DNA of 64,000 nucleotides from Rhodospirillales bacterium (GCA_022823235.1 JAJDXO010000039.1:1-64000), one strand, 5' to 3'. Numbered from the stretch's first letter, positions 8,124 to 17,611 are shown. Translations and numbers: made by a program. The notes: a model not told the origin generated them from the sequence alone.

Positions 8124-9092
8124 TCATGCCGAGAGCGCGCGCGTCGCGATATCCCGCCTGTCGCCTTCTTCCATGGGGCCGAGCTCGACGGCGGCGAGGG
8201 CTTCTTCGAGGTGCGAGAGTTCGCCCGGCGCGAAATCGACGCAGGAAATCCTGTTTTCCGACAACGCGAACCGGAGCGCGGTCTGCGCCCATGTGCCGTA
8301 CTTCGTGCCGAGAGGCGTCATCATGGCGTCGGCCCGCCTTTCTTCGTCTGCGAGATCCGTATTCTCGGTGATCATGCTCTCGCGGCCGTGACGATCCCTG
8401 GTGGCGAGCACGCCGGCGGCCAGCGCACGGATGGCGATGACGCCCACGTCCATTTCGGCGCAGGCATCCAAAAGGCCGTAGAAGGGTTGGCCGGAGGGCA
8501 TGTTTCCCGAGGCCGCGCCGGCCGACGGGTTCAGCATGTTGTAGTAGACCTGCGCCGTATCCACCCGGCCCGTCCGGATCAGGTCCCGGCAAAGCCCGTT
8601 GTCGCCGAGGGCGGTGAAGCCGATCCACTTCGTCAGCCCCTGATCCCGGAGTTTCTCGAGAGCTTCGATCGCACCGCCGGCGCCCGCCACCCGATCCCAG
8701 GTGAGGGAACGTTCCGATAATTCGGCCTCGATGCCGTTATGGAACTGCAGCAACTCGACGCTGTCCCGGCGGAGCCGCTTGAGGCTGGCCTCCACGTGGC
8801 GCTCGATTTCGCCGGGGATGTCGCTCAGATCATCGGGCTCGAGGCGGACCTTGGTCGAGATGCGCGGCCGGATATCGAAATCTTCGAGCAGCCGGCCCAG
8901 GTTCTCCTCGGACTTTCCCCGTCCATAGCTCTCGGCGGTGTCAAACCAGGTGATGCCGGTTTCCAGCGCCCGGGCGATCGCCCGGTGCATGGTGTCGTCA
9001 TCGGTATGGATCATCAGTCCGCCGACGTTGCCGCAGCCGAAAATGATCATCGGCACCTCGGCGCCGGTCCGGCCCAGTCTCTTGAATTTCAT
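8124..9092 (-). CDS. Aldo/keto reductase
   Basis: NAD(P)H-dependent oxidoreductase of the aldo/keto reductase superfamily (322 aa), substrate unknown. It starts MKFKRLGRTGAEVPMIIFG. The catalytic tetrad is visible as D51 and Y56 (FDTAESYGRGKSE), K81 (ISTKVR) and H118 (LLQFHNG). ATG 9092 is chosen because AGGAG lies 6 bases upstream and the family starts here; the frame remains open upstream, but that part overlaps the end of the MFS gene. The MFS stop lies one base before this ATG, so the two are very probably co-transcribed. Confidence 0.93.
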   Translation of the reverse strand: MKFKRLGRTGAEVPMIIFGCGNVGGLMIHTDDDTMHRAIARALETGITWFDTAESYGRGKSEENLGRLLEDFDIRPRISTKVRLEPDDLSDIPGEIERHVEASLKRLRRDSVELLQFHNGIEAELSERSLTWDRVAGAGGAIEALEKLRDQGLTKWIGFTALGDNGLCRDLIRTGRVDTAQVYYNMLNPSAGAASGNMPSGQPFYGLLDACAEMDVGVIAIRALAAGVLATRDRHGRESMITENTDLADEERRADAMMTPLGTKYGTWAQTALRFALSENRISCVDFAPGELSHLEEALAAVELGPMEEGDRRDIATRALSA

Positions 9093-9093
9093 T

Positions 9094-10431
9094 TTATACT
9101 CCTGCCCGGGCGGCGGGCGTCGCCGCCGGTTCCACATCCCGGTATTTGCGCACCAGATCGTCCGGGTCGAGGCGGTCGACATTCCACAGATCGGGGATCT
9201 TTCTGGCGAAGGCGATGGTCACGATAATGGTGCCGACGCCGCCGATGACCACGGCGGCCACGGGTCCGAAGACATGCGCGACGGCGCCCGATTCCGCATC
9301 GCCCAGTTCGTTGGATGCACCGATGAAGACAGAATTGACCGCATTCACCCGGCCCCGCATTTCATCCGGGGTGATGATCTGCACCAGATTGTTGCGAATG
9401 AAGATGGAGATGCTGTCGCCGGCGCCGACGAAGAACAGCGCCACCAATGAAACCCAGAACACGGTCGACAGGCCGAAGACGATGGTGAACAGCCCGAAGG
9501 CGCCCACCGCGAAAAACAGCTTGCGTCCCGCGTGACGCCTGATCGGAAGTTGGGTGAGGCCCAGCATGAAGATCAACGACCCCATGACAAGCGATCCCTG
9601 AAGCAGCCCGTAAAGAGCGGTTTCGATTTGCAGGACCTTGGTCGCGTAGATGGGCATCATGGCCTTGGCGCTTCCCAGCAGCACGGCAACCAGATCGAGA
9701 CCGATGGCGCCGAGGATGATTTTGCGAGAGAACACGAACCGGAGCCCGGCGGCGACCGTCGAAAAATTCAGCGGATCCTTGGCCATGATCTGCGCCCTGG
9801 CCTTGATCAGGAAGGTAAAGACGGCCGAGAACACGAGGACGGCGACGACCACGATATAGGCGAATTGTTCGTTGACCCCGGATGCTTCGCCGATGGCGAT
9901 GATCGTCCCCGATATGCCCCAGCCCAGAACGCGGGCGCTCTGGAAGGCCGTCGATTGCCAGGCTATTGCGTTGGCCAGGTGCCCCGGCGGCACCAGGACG
10001 GGGACGATCGCCTGTTGCGCCGGTTGTTGAAATGCCCGGGCGACGCCCAGCAATGCGATCGACGGAATGAACCAGAGAAACGGCGCATCGGTCCAGGTCA
10101 GGTAGAGGAAACTGGCCGCGCAGAGCCCCTGGAGGCTGACGGTGCCCAGCAGAATCTTGGTGCGCGGATGGTGATCCGCCGTCCAGCCCGACAGGGGAAA
10201 CAGGATCAGAAACGGCAGGAACATCCCGACGCCGAGGGCGGCGTATACCAGTTCTTCCTGGGTGATTCGCCAGAGCTGCCAGAACAACGTGGCGCTCATC
10301 AAATCGACGCCGAAGACCGAACTCACCCGGGAGATGAAGTAGAACGTGTAGTCGGTGTGCTGGAATGCGACGAAGCCCGACCGTCCGCTCAGTCCGCGCT
10401 TTGGCTCAGATGAATCCCCGGTGCCGGTCAC
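9094..10431 (-). CDS. MFS transporter, probable exporter (EntS/MFS_3-like)
   Basis: Twelve-helix major facilitator protein (445 aa). It has the MFS loop-2 region LFPLSGWTADHHPRTKILLG after the first helices, RAFQQPAQQAIVPVLVPPGHLANA in the first half, and DEMRGRVNAVNSVFIGASNELGDAESG in the second half. The last pattern is typical of the enterobactin-exporter-like MFS_3 group. The substrate cannot be read from sequence; export of a small molecule is the family expectation. It starts with GTG and is the first gene of a two-gene unit with the aldo/keto reductase. Confidence 0.87.
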   Translation of the reverse strand: MTGTGDSSEPKRGLSGRSGFVAFQHTDYTFYFISRVSSVFGVDLMSATLFWQLWRITQEELVYAALGVGMFLPFLILFPLSGWTADHHPRTKILLGTVSLQGLCAASFLYLTWTDAPFLWFIPSIALLGVARAFQQPAQQAIVPVLVPPGHLANAIAWQSTAFQSARVLGWGISGTIIAIGEASGVNEQFAYIVVVAVLVFSAVFTFLIKARAQIMAKDPLNFSTVAAGLRFVFSRKIILGAIGLDLVAVLLGSAKAMMPIYATKVLQIETALYGLLQGSLVMGSLIFMLGLTQLPIRRHAGRKLFFAVGAFGLFTIVFGLSTVFWVSLVALFFVGAGDSISIFIRNNLVQIITPDEMRGRVNAVNSVFIGASNELGDAESGAVAHVFGPVAAVVIGGVGTIIVTIAFARKIPDLWNVDRLDPDDLVRKYRDVEPAATPAARAGV

Positions 10432-10517
10432 GTGACGGCTGTTCCCCCGAATTTCAATAATTTGGTCGTTATGACTTTATGAGAATGGCCCGAGAGTACG
10501 CGCGCGTGTCCGCGTGT

Positions 10518-13500
10518 CTAGCGGAAATCCCTCGATCCGGGCAGAACCCGCGGCTTTTTGCCCAATACTTCGCGGGGGTCCCGCCGGCCGTTGTGGATCG
10601 GGCGCTTGAATTCATCCGGCGGTCCCGGGAAATCACGGGGGCCGGTCGCCAGTTCGTTCAGGCGATGGGCATGGTCGCAGAGTTTGTGCGCGACGATGTG
10701 GGTGACGATGCCTTCCCGCTGCAGGCGTCCCTCGATGCCGATCAGGCAGGAGCCGAGCACGGTCTTGCGGTAGCGCTCCAGGGTGTGAGGCCAGACGATG
10801 ATGTTGGCCACACCCGTTTCATCCTCGATAGTGATGAACACCACGCCCTTGGCGCTGCCCGGGCGCTGGCGGATCAGCACGACCCCGGCGATACGGATCC
10901 AATCGTCGGGCCGGCACTCGGTCAGCTTGCCGCAGGTGATGAACTTCCGGTTGGCGAAATCGCCGCGGAGGAAACTCATGGGATGGGCCTTCAGGGACAG
11001 TTTCATCGCCCGGTAATCATCGGCGACCGCTTCGCCGAGGCAGATTTCGGGGAGCGTGACGGCGGGCTCGGCCTGGATTTCCCGCTCGTCCATGGCCTCG
11101 AACAGGGGCAGGGGCGCGGCATCGGTGAGACCGGTCACCGACCACAGCGCCTGACGGCGATCCAATCCCAGGGATTGAAAGGCATCCGCCCGGGCCAGCT
11201 TGTCGAGGGCCGCCTTGGCGAGCCGACCCCGGCTCCGAAGGTCGGCGACCTCCCGATAGCCGTTTTTCCGGCGATCCACCAGCAGATCGGCATCGTCTTC
11301 GCGGAACCCCTTGATCTGGCGGAAGCCCAACCGCACCGCCATGTCCAGATCGAGGGGGTCCCGCCATTCCTCATGTCCCTTGGTCATCCCGGGCGCCTCG
11401 CCGTAGGCCGGCTCGAGCGTGCATTCCCATTCGCTGTCGTTGATGTCGGGCGGGCGGACCTCGACCCCGTGCTCCCGGGCATCGCGCACCAGTTGCGCCG
11501 GCGCATAGAAGCCCATGGGCTGGGAATTCAGGATGGCGGCGGCGAACACCGCCGGGTAGTGGCACTTGATCCAGGCCGAGATGTAGACCAGCAGCGCAAA
11601 GCTCGCCGAGTGGGATTCCGGGAAGCCGTAATCGGCGAAGCCCTCGATCTGCTTGAAGCAGCGCTCGGAAAAGTCGGGGTCGTAGCCCCGGCCGATCATG
11701 CCGTCGATGAACTTGCCCTTGAAGCTGGGGATGGTGCCGGTATGGCGGAAGGTGGCCATGGCGCGCCGGAGCCCGTCGGCCTCGTTGGGGGTAAAGCCGG
11801 CGGCGACGATGGCGATTTTCATCGCCTGTTCCTGGAACAGGGGCACGCCCATGGTTTTGCCGAGCACGTCCTCAAGTTCCTTGGAGGGGAACGCCACCGG
11901 TTCCTCGCCGTTTCGGCGGCGGAGATAGGGGTGCACCATGTCGCCCTGGATGGGACCGGGCCGGACGATCGCCACCTCGATCACCAGGTCGTAGAACTCC
12001 CGGGGCCTGAGACGGGGCAGCATGGCCATCTGGGCGCGGCTTTCCACCTGGAAGACGCCGACCGAGTCGCCCTCGCACAGCATGTCGTAGACCAGCGGGT
12101 CTTCGGCGGGCACATCGGCGAGACCCATCTTCCGGCCGTGATGGCGGTGGATCAGGTCGAACGCCTTACGGATGCAGGTCAGCATGCCGAGGCCCAGGAC
12201 ATCGATCTTCAGCATGCCCAGGGCATCGAGATCGTCCTTATCCCATTCGATGACGGTGCGGTCCTCCATGGCGGCGTTTTCCACCGGGACCACCGTATCC
12301 AGCGGCCCTTTGGTGATCACGAAACCGCCCGGATGCTGGCTGAGATGCCGCGGGAAACCCTGGATCTCCCGGGCAAGATCAATGGTCATCCGGAGCGTTT
12401 CGTCCGTGGGGTCGAGGCCGGCTTTCCGGATGTGTTCGTCTTCGGGCACCTCGCTCTTGATATGCCGCCAGGCGAGGCTGGTCATCGCCTGGATCGTGTC
12501 CTCCGAAAGCCCCATCACCTTGCTGACCTCGCGGATGGCGCTCCGCATGCGGTAACTGATGACCGTCGCCGTCAGGCTCGCCCGGTCACGGCCGTATTTC
12601 CCGTAGACGTACTGGATGACTTCTTCCCGGCGTTCGTGCTCGAAGTCCACATCGATGTCCGGCGGCTCATCCCGCTCCGCGCTGACGAAGCGCTCGAACA
12701 ACAGATCGATGCGCGCCGGGTCGACGGACGTAATGCCGAGGCAGTAGCAGACCGCCGAATTGGCCGCTGATCCCCGGCCCTGGCAGAGAATGCGGCGGCC
12801 GCGGGCGAACCGGATGATGTCGTAAATGGTGAGGAAGTAGGGGGCGTAGTCAAGTTCGCCGATGAGGTCCAGTTCATGGCCGATCTGCTTTTGGACCTTC
12901 TCCGGGACCCCGCGGGGGTAGCGCTCCTTGGCGCCGGTCCCGGTCAGGCGGACGAGTTCCTCCTGCGGAGAGCGTCCTTCGGGAACCGGCTCCACCGGAT
13001 ATTCGTAGCGCAGTTCATCGAGGTTGAACGTGCAGGCGGTGACGATCCGCTGCGTGTTTTCGATGGCCGCCGGATAATCCGTGAACAGGCGGGCCATTTC
13101 TTCGGGAGATTTCAGGTGGCGCTCCGAATTGGCCATCAACTTGTAGCCTGCTTCCGCGAGAGGGCAGCGTTCCCGGATGCAGCTCAGGACATCCTGCAGC
13201 GGCCGCCGTTCGGGGACGTGATAATGGACGTCATTGGTTGCGACGATGGGGATTCCGGCCTGTTTCGCACGCGCCGCAAGCGCATAAATCCGGCGGAAGT
13301 CATCGCCGTAATAGTTATGTTTAACAGATAGATATAGATTTTCTTGAAACTTATATTTTAATTTAAGCAGGTGTCTGTCATGCGCTGCGTCCAGTTTTTC
13401 CGGCGGCAGGGCGATGACCATCTGTCCGGCGCCGCCCTGGAAGGTTTTCCCGTCGAGAATATCGGCCAAATAGAGTCGGCAATCGCCTTTTTCGGTCCGC

Positions 13501-13793
13501 CGTTTGCCGATGGTCAGCAACTGCGAGAGACGGCCATAGGCGGCCCGGCCCCGCGGAAACACCAGCAGGCTGGGGGCATCCTGAAGATCCAGCCGGCAGC
13601 CCACCAGCAGGCGCAACCCTGCTTCCTTGGCGGCCACATGGGCACGAACCACGCCGGCCAGGCTGTTGCGGTCGGTGATGGCGATGGCCGAGTGGCCGAG
13701 CGCGGCGGCCTGCGATACAAGCTCGCCCGGGTGCGATGCGCCCCGGAGGAATGAGTAATTGGAGGTAACCTGGAGTTCCGCGTACTCGGTCAT
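10518..13793 (-). CDS. dnaE2: Error-prone DNA polymerase DnaE2 (ImuC)
   Basis: C-family polymerase alpha-subunit paralogue for SOS translesion synthesis (1091 aa). It has an N-terminal PHP domain (from YAELQVTSNYSFLRGASHP), polymerase catalytic segments including PDIDVDFEHERREEVIQY, and a C-terminal OB fold (WIRIAGVVLIRQRPGSAKGV). Third gene of imuA-imuB-dnaE2. ATG 13793 matches the family start; GTG 13802, three codons earlier, overlaps the imuB stop as GTGA and is equally possible. Residues 142-162 are encoded by an AT-rich island (12 G/C in 62 bases) unlike the rest of the gene. No proofreading subunit is nearby. Confidence 0.95.
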   Translation of the reverse strand: MTEYAELQVTSNYSFLRGASHPGELVSQAAALGHSAIAITDRNSLAGVVRAHVAAKEAGLRLLVGCRLDLQDAPSLLVFPRGRAAYGRLSQLLTIGKRRTEKGDCRLYLADILDGKTFQGGAGQMVIALPPEKLDAAHDRHLLKLKYKFQENLYLSVKHNYYGDDFRRIYALAARAKQAGIPIVATNDVHYHVPERRPLQDVLSCIRERCPLAEAGYKLMANSERHLKSPEEMARLFTDYPAAIENTQRIVTACTFNLDELRYEYPVEPVPEGRSPQEELVRLTGTGAKERYPRGVPEKVQKQIGHELDLIGELDYAPYFLTIYDIIRFARGRRILCQGRGSAANSAVCYCLGITSVDPARIDLLFERFVSAERDEPPDIDVDFEHERREEVIQYVYGKYGRDRASLTATVISYRMRSAIREVSKVMGLSEDTIQAMTSLAWRHIKSEVPEDEHIRKAGLDPTDETLRMTIDLAREIQGFPRHLSQHPGGFVITKGPLDTVVPVENAAMEDRTVIEWDKDDLDALGMLKIDVLGLGMLTCIRKAFDLIHRHHGRKMGLADVPAEDPLVYDMLCEGDSVGVFQVESRAQMAMLPRLRPREFYDLVIEVAIVRPGPIQGDMVHPYLRRRNGEEPVAFPSKELEDVLGKTMGVPLFQEQAMKIAIVAAGFTPNEADGLRRAMATFRHTGTIPSFKGKFIDGMIGRGYDPDFSERCFKQIEGFADYGFPESHSASFALLVYISAWIKCHYPAVFAAAILNSQPMGFYAPAQLVRDAREHGVEVRPPDINDSEWECTLEPAYGEAPGMTKGHEEWRDPLDLDMAVRLGFRQIKGFREDDADLLVDRRKNGYREVADLRSRGRLAKAALDKLARADAFQSLGLDRRQALWSVTGLTDAAPLPLFEAMDEREIQAEPAVTLPEICLGEAVADDYRAMKLSLKAHPMSFLRGDFANRKFITCGKLTECRPDDWIRIAGVVLIRQRPGSAKGVVFITIEDETGVANIIVWPHTLERYRKTVLGSCLIGIEGRLQREGIVTHIVAHKLCDHAHRLNELATGPRDFPGPPDEFKRPIHNGRRDPREVLGKKPRVLPGSRDFR

Positions 13794-13798
13794 GCCGA

Positions 13799-15412
13799 TC
13801 ACGCAAAAAAGCCATGCAGGTACCAGGCAGGCGGGCGGTCCGGCCGGTAGAGGCCTTCCCGGTAGACCCAGTAGCGTTTTCCGCCTTCATCCTCGAGCCG
13901 GTAATAATCCCGGACATCGCGGGAGAGGGGGGCGCCCTCGGTCCGCCACCACTCCGGCGCGATGCGCTCGGGCCCCTCGGCCCGGGCAACCTGGTATTGG
14001 CGGCGGCGCCAGCGGAACATTGCCGGCGGGCCGTCGGGCACCGGCGCCATTACATCGATGAGCAGCGGCTGGGGCAGCAGTTCCACAGGCCGGGGCGGGC
14101 GGCGCTCGGGTCCTTTCCAGTCACTGACGGTATTTGACGCACCGATGGCCGATTGCGCCCGGCCGGCCCGTTCCGGGAGATGGCTTTCCACCGGCCGTAC
14201 CCGGGTGACGTTACGGGCCCCCAGCTTGCCCGACAAGCGGTCCACCAGCCGGGCGGTATCGGCCTGGTTAACGTCCTTGGCCGGCTCGAGGGTCCAGCCG
14301 GCGAGCCCGGTCTGTTTTTCGTCCAGATTATTGGTGCGGGCGGCTGCGAGCGCCATGATCTCGATCCCGAAGCCGGGGTCGGCGCCGTCCAGCTTGTCCC
14401 GGAACAGCCGCGCCAAATGCCGGGGATCGCGGGAAGGGCGGCTGGTGCCGACGGTTCGCCGTTCGGTCGTGCCATCGGCCCGATAGAGGATGAAATCGAG
14501 CTGCCGCGCGCCCTCACCGGCGGCTTCCAGACCCCGGCAGAGCCGGTCGAGCAGGCGGTCGAGCCCGGCCGCGATATCCTCCGCCCGGCCGATGGGCTCG
14601 GCAAAGGCCAGGCGGGCCACATGGCGCGGCGGCGGGCGGCGGGGAGAGATAGGCTCGTCCGCTTGTCCCAACGCCTGATCCAGGCGCTTGAGCACGACCC
14701 CGCCGAACCGCTTGGCCAGCGGCCCCCGGGGCATCTCCAGAAGATCGCCGATGCGCCGCAATCCCAACCGGTCGAGACCCTCGATTACCGCGGCTTCCAG
14801 GCGTAAAGCCGCCACCGGCAACCCCGCCAGATGCTGTCGCAGCGTGCCCGGTTCCGCAATGATGAAGGGGGCGGAATCATCCGTCGCATGACGGGCCAGC
14901 GCCCAGGCCGCCCCCGGCGTATCGGCAAGGCCCGCGCGGGCGCTGATGTTTTGTCCACCGAGCCAACCGATCAATCGTTCCAGGAGGGCGGCCTCACCGC
15001 CGAACAGATGCGCGCAGCCGGTGATGTCCAGCCATAAGCCGGCACCGAGGCTGCCCCCCATTGCGCCGCCGCCCCAGACGGGATCGACGGCGGTCCAGGG
15101 GGTGAAGCGGGTGCAGGCCTCGGCCAGAAGGTCGAGGGCCCTGAGATCTTCGGCCGGTGCGGCGGGGTGGACGGCGAGCCCGGGATAAAGGGCGCGGGCA
15201 TCGGCCAACGGCTGACCCGGAACGATGCCCGCCGCTTCGGCTGCCGGATTGGCTGCCGCGATGCGGGTCCCGCCGTGAACCTGGGTCACCGTCGCGAGGG
15301 GTGTCCCGGCGGATTTGGCATCTGCGGTTCTAGTGGATCCTGTCCGAGAGAGGACGCGGCTCAACCGGTCGGTCGCGAAGACCGGCAGCCAGAGCGAGAC
15401 CGCCCGTTTCAT
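13799..15412 (-). CDS. imuB: ImuB, Y-family polymerase-like protein
   Basis: Catalytically inactive Y-family polymerase homologue (537 aa) that in other bacteria links ImuA and DnaE2 to the beta clamp in the mutasome. It begins MKRAVSLWLPVFATDRLSR, the standard ImuB start, and keeps the fold elements LGAGLWLDITGCAHLFGGE and RAGLADTPGAAWALAR but lacks the paired acidic active-site motif. The frame is open 22 codons further upstream, but ATG 15412 fits the family. It overlaps imuA by 83 bases and its TGA overlaps a possible dnaE2 GTG, so the three genes are tightly coupled. Confidence 0.93.
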   Translation of the reverse strand: MKRAVSLWLPVFATDRLSRVLSRTGSTRTADAKSAGTPLATVTQVHGGTRIAAANPAAEAAGIVPGQPLADARALYPGLAVHPAAPAEDLRALDLLAEACTRFTPWTAVDPVWGGGAMGGSLGAGLWLDITGCAHLFGGEAALLERLIGWLGGQNISARAGLADTPGAAWALARHATDDSAPFIIAEPGTLRQHLAGLPVAALRLEAAVIEGLDRLGLRRIGDLLEMPRGPLAKRFGGVVLKRLDQALGQADEPISPRRPPPRHVARLAFAEPIGRAEDIAAGLDRLLDRLCRGLEAAGEGARQLDFILYRADGTTERRTVGTSRPSRDPRHLARLFRDKLDGADPGFGIEIMALAAARTNNLDEKQTGLAGWTLEPAKDVNQADTARLVDRLSGKLGARNVTRVRPVESHLPERAGRAQSAIGASNTVSDWKGPERRPPRPVELLPQPLLIDVMAPVPDGPPAMFRWRRRQYQVARAEGPERIAPEWWRTEGAPLSRDVRDYYRLEDEGGKRYWVYREGLYRPDRPPAWYLHGFFA

Positions 15413-16163
15413 CACACCACTCCACTTCCCAGTTTCTTGGCCAGGCGCGGGTCTTTCCGAGCGTGGCGGAAGCCGCACGCCGGTTGTCGTTCCCGGCCTC
15501 GCTGAGCCGGCATCTCTGCAGTTCGAGGTTCCAGCTCGGCGGGCTGAAGCCGGGTCCGTCGATTGGTGCGCCGGGCATTGCCGTTACCCGCCAGCGGGTG
15601 AGCGCCGCGCCGGCGGGCGCATGGGGCGTGCCGGGCCGCAGCAACAGGCACATCACGCCGCTCTCTTCGGCGGCCAGCTGCAGCCGCCGGGCGGAAATGG
15701 GAGGGATTTTATTGATCCGGCCGACCACGCCGATCAGACCCGGCGTGCGCAAACCTTCCTCCAGGGCCCATAGAATGTCCGTATCGTTGGCGCCGTGGGC
15801 CAGGATCATGCGGTCGGGATCGAAGCCGAAAGCCGCGAGGCCCTGGGGATAGAGGGCCCGTTCGCGCTGACACCAAAGAACCGTGCCGTTCGCGCGAATC
15901 CTGCCGAAACCCGCCATCAGACCCGCGGCGAAGCCGATGGCCGCTGCATCGCCGGAGATTTCGTGAAGGCCATGGCCGGGGAGACCGTTCCAGGGCAGCG
16001 CCCGGTCGAGTGTCTCGTCGCCAAGGGAGAGGACGTGTTCCGCCGCAACCGCGGCGCGGCCTCGCTCAATGGTGCGGATTTGCGTTTTGAGGTCGTCAAG
16101 AACCGTGGAATTCGGGGCTTGTCGGGGGCCTTCCTGGTGTACCTGTACCGCCTGGGATTGCAT
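15330..16163 (-). CDS. imuA: ImuA, RecA-like mutasome accessory protein
   Basis: First gene of the imuA-imuB-dnaE2 cassette (277 aa). ImuA has a degenerate RecA/SulA-like fold; segments such as LPGHGLHEISGDAAAIGFAAGLM and GVVGRINKIPPISARRLQLAAEES match the alphaproteobacterial family. The C-terminus NWEVEWCDETGGLALAAGLRDR is the usual ImuA end and here overlaps the imuB start by 83 bases. It is preceded by an SOS box. The cassette makes damage-induced mutations in organisms lacking umuDC. Confidence 0.92.
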   Translation of the reverse strand: MQSQAVQVHQEGPRQAPNSTVLDDLKTQIRTIERGRAAVAAEHVLSLGDETLDRALPWNGLPGHGLHEISGDAAAIGFAAGLMAGFGRIRANGTVLWCQRERALYPQGLAAFGFDPDRMILAHGANDTDILWALEEGLRTPGLIGVVGRINKIPPISARRLQLAAEESGVMCLLLRPGTPHAPAGAALTRWRVTAMPGAPIDGPGFSPPSWNLELQRCRLSEAGNDNRRAASATLGKTRAWPRNWEVEWCDETGGLALAAGLRDRPVEPRPLSDRIH

Positions 16164-16188
16164 GGCTTTTGCCTGTTCTCATTTGAAT

Positions 16189-16203
16189 GTTCTCTTTTTG
16201 TTC
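16189..16203 (-). promoter_or_regulatory. SOS box (LexA operator) upstream of imuA
   Basis: On the minus strand this reads GAAC-AAAAAGA-GAAC, the direct-repeat GAAC-N7-GAAC (GTTC-N7-GTTC) operator recognised by alphaproteobacterial LexA. It lies 26 bases before the imuA ATG, in promoter position. A further isolated GTTC at 16175-16178 is spaced by 10 bases and does not extend the box. The site predicts LexA repression and DNA-damage induction of imuA-imuB-dnaE2. Confidence 0.9.
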
Positions 16204-16254
16204 TATTCCGGAACAAGGCCTGAGTCAACCGCCCAATTTCACCAGCCGGATCGG

Positions 16255-17517
16255 CTACCGAAAACGCTGGAGAGAGAAATCCTGGAGATCGAGATCTGCG
16301 GGTAAGCCGGAAATCACGTCGGCAATGGCTTTGCCGGAACCCGCGCCAAGGGTCCAGCCCAATGTCCCATGCCCCGTATTGAGATACAGATTCCGGAGCG
16401 GGGTGGTTCCGATGAGCGGCAGGCCGTCCGGCGTCATGGGCCGAAGCCCCGTCCAGAAGGTGGCCTCGTCGAAATTGCCGGCCGACGGGAACTGATAGCG
16501 GGCCTTCTCCAGGATTGAACGGGCACGCCTTTCATTGAGGCTGGTGTCGAACCCGGCAAACTCCGCCGTGCCCGCGACCCGCATCCGCTCGCCCAGCCGG
16601 CTGAAGACCAATCTGTTATCCTCATCGGTGATACTCACGGACGGCGCGCCGTTATGGCCGTCGGTCGGCACCGTGACCGAATAGCCTTTGGTGGGATAGA
16701 TGGGCAGTTTGATTCCAAAGGGCTTGACCAAACGCGTCCCGTAGGCGGCCAGGGAGAGCACATAGGCATCGGCGGAAACGAACCCTTGGCTGGTGACAAG
16801 GCCGGTCACCTGCCCGAGTTCGACGCCGAGTTGTTCGATCTCGACGCCGTAGCGGAAGTCGGCGCCTTGGGCCGCGCAGTAATCGGCAAGTTCGGTGCAA
16901 AACAGGTGAGCATCACCGCTTTCATCGCCGGGCGAGTAAATGCCCCCGGCGAGTTCATCGCGCCGGGCCTCGAGAGCGGGCTCTATATCGAGACAAGCGT
17001 CCACATCAAGGGTGCGCATCTCGCATCCGAGGTCGATGATCTGCCGCGACGCTCTTGAAGCCGCGAGCAACTCGTCGTTGTTCCTGAAGATCTGAAGGAT
17101 GCCCCCGCTGCGCTGGTGATAGTGAATACCGGTCTCGTCCTTAATTACGGAGAGCAGAAACCGGCTGATTTGTGCGAGACGCAGGTTCTTCCGCTGATTT
17201 CGTTCGAATGCCGTCTTGGAACAATTGGCGAGGAACTTGAGCCCCCAACTGAACAGCGCCGGGTCGAACCGGGGGTGCAGCAGCAGAGGTGCGTCCTGCC
17301 GGCCCACCCATTTGAGCAATTGCCACGGCACGCCGGGCCCCGCCCAAGGCGCGGTATGGCTGACCGAAACCTGTCCGCCGTTGGCAAAACTGGTCTCGTT
17401 TCCGGCGACAGGCTGCCGGTCCAGCACCGTCACCCGATGACCGGCTTTCAGCAGAAAATAGGCGGTTGAGACGCCGACAACGCCGGCGCCCATGACGATT
17501 ACATGCACGGGTAACAT
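16255..17517 (-). CDS. dadA: D-amino acid dehydrogenase (FAD)
   Basis: Membrane-associated flavoprotein that oxidatively deaminates D-amino acids, chiefly D-alanine, to 2-oxo acids (420 aa, family length). The N-terminus carries the FAD Rossmann motif VIVMGAGVVGVSTAYFL with G10, G12 and G15. The C-terminus has FWTGLRPMTPDGLPLIG and LYLNTGHGTLGWTLGAGSGK, strong DadA-type signatures. No alanine racemase lies beside it. It is divergent from the NAD(P)HX repair gene, with a 94-base gap between the starts. Confidence 0.92.
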   Translation of the reverse strand: MLPVHVIVMGAGVVGVSTAYFLLKAGHRVTVLDRQPVAGNETSFANGGQVSVSHTAPWAGPGVPWQLLKWVGRQDAPLLLHPRFDPALFSWGLKFLANCSKTAFERNQRKNLRLAQISRFLLSVIKDETGIHYHQRSGGILQIFRNNDELLAASRASRQIIDLGCEMRTLDVDACLDIEPALEARRDELAGGIYSPGDESGDAHLFCTELADYCAAQGADFRYGVEIEQLGVELGQVTGLVTSQGFVSADAYVLSLAAYGTRLVKPFGIKLPIYPTKGYSVTVPTDGHNGAPSVSITDEDNRLVFSRLGERMRVAGTAEFAGFDTSLNERRARSILEKARYQFPSAGNFDEATFWTGLRPMTPDGLPLIGTTPLRNLYLNTGHGTLGWTLGAGSGKAIADVISGLPADLDLQDFSLQRFR

Positions 17518-17611
17518 CCTGCCCAGGCTGGAATGGGCCTTTTATAGTCATCGCAATGACTTCCTGCCAGCCCTCTCGGCGTCTATGCTTTGCCACCCCG
17601 GGAGAGATGCC

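Noticed and set aside
10479..12770. 763-codon open frame opposite dnaE2
   Set aside because: High GC leaves few stops on the complement; dnaE2 is an unmistakable full-length gene on the minus strand.
16175..16192. Second SOS-like GTTC pair upstream of imuA
   Set aside because: The spacing is 10 bases, not 7, so it does not match the LexA operator.
17492..17611. N-terminal 40 codons upstream of the NAD(P)HX repair gene start
   Set aside because: They extend into the divergent dadA start region, and a better GTG with a ribosome-binding site at 17612 fits the family.
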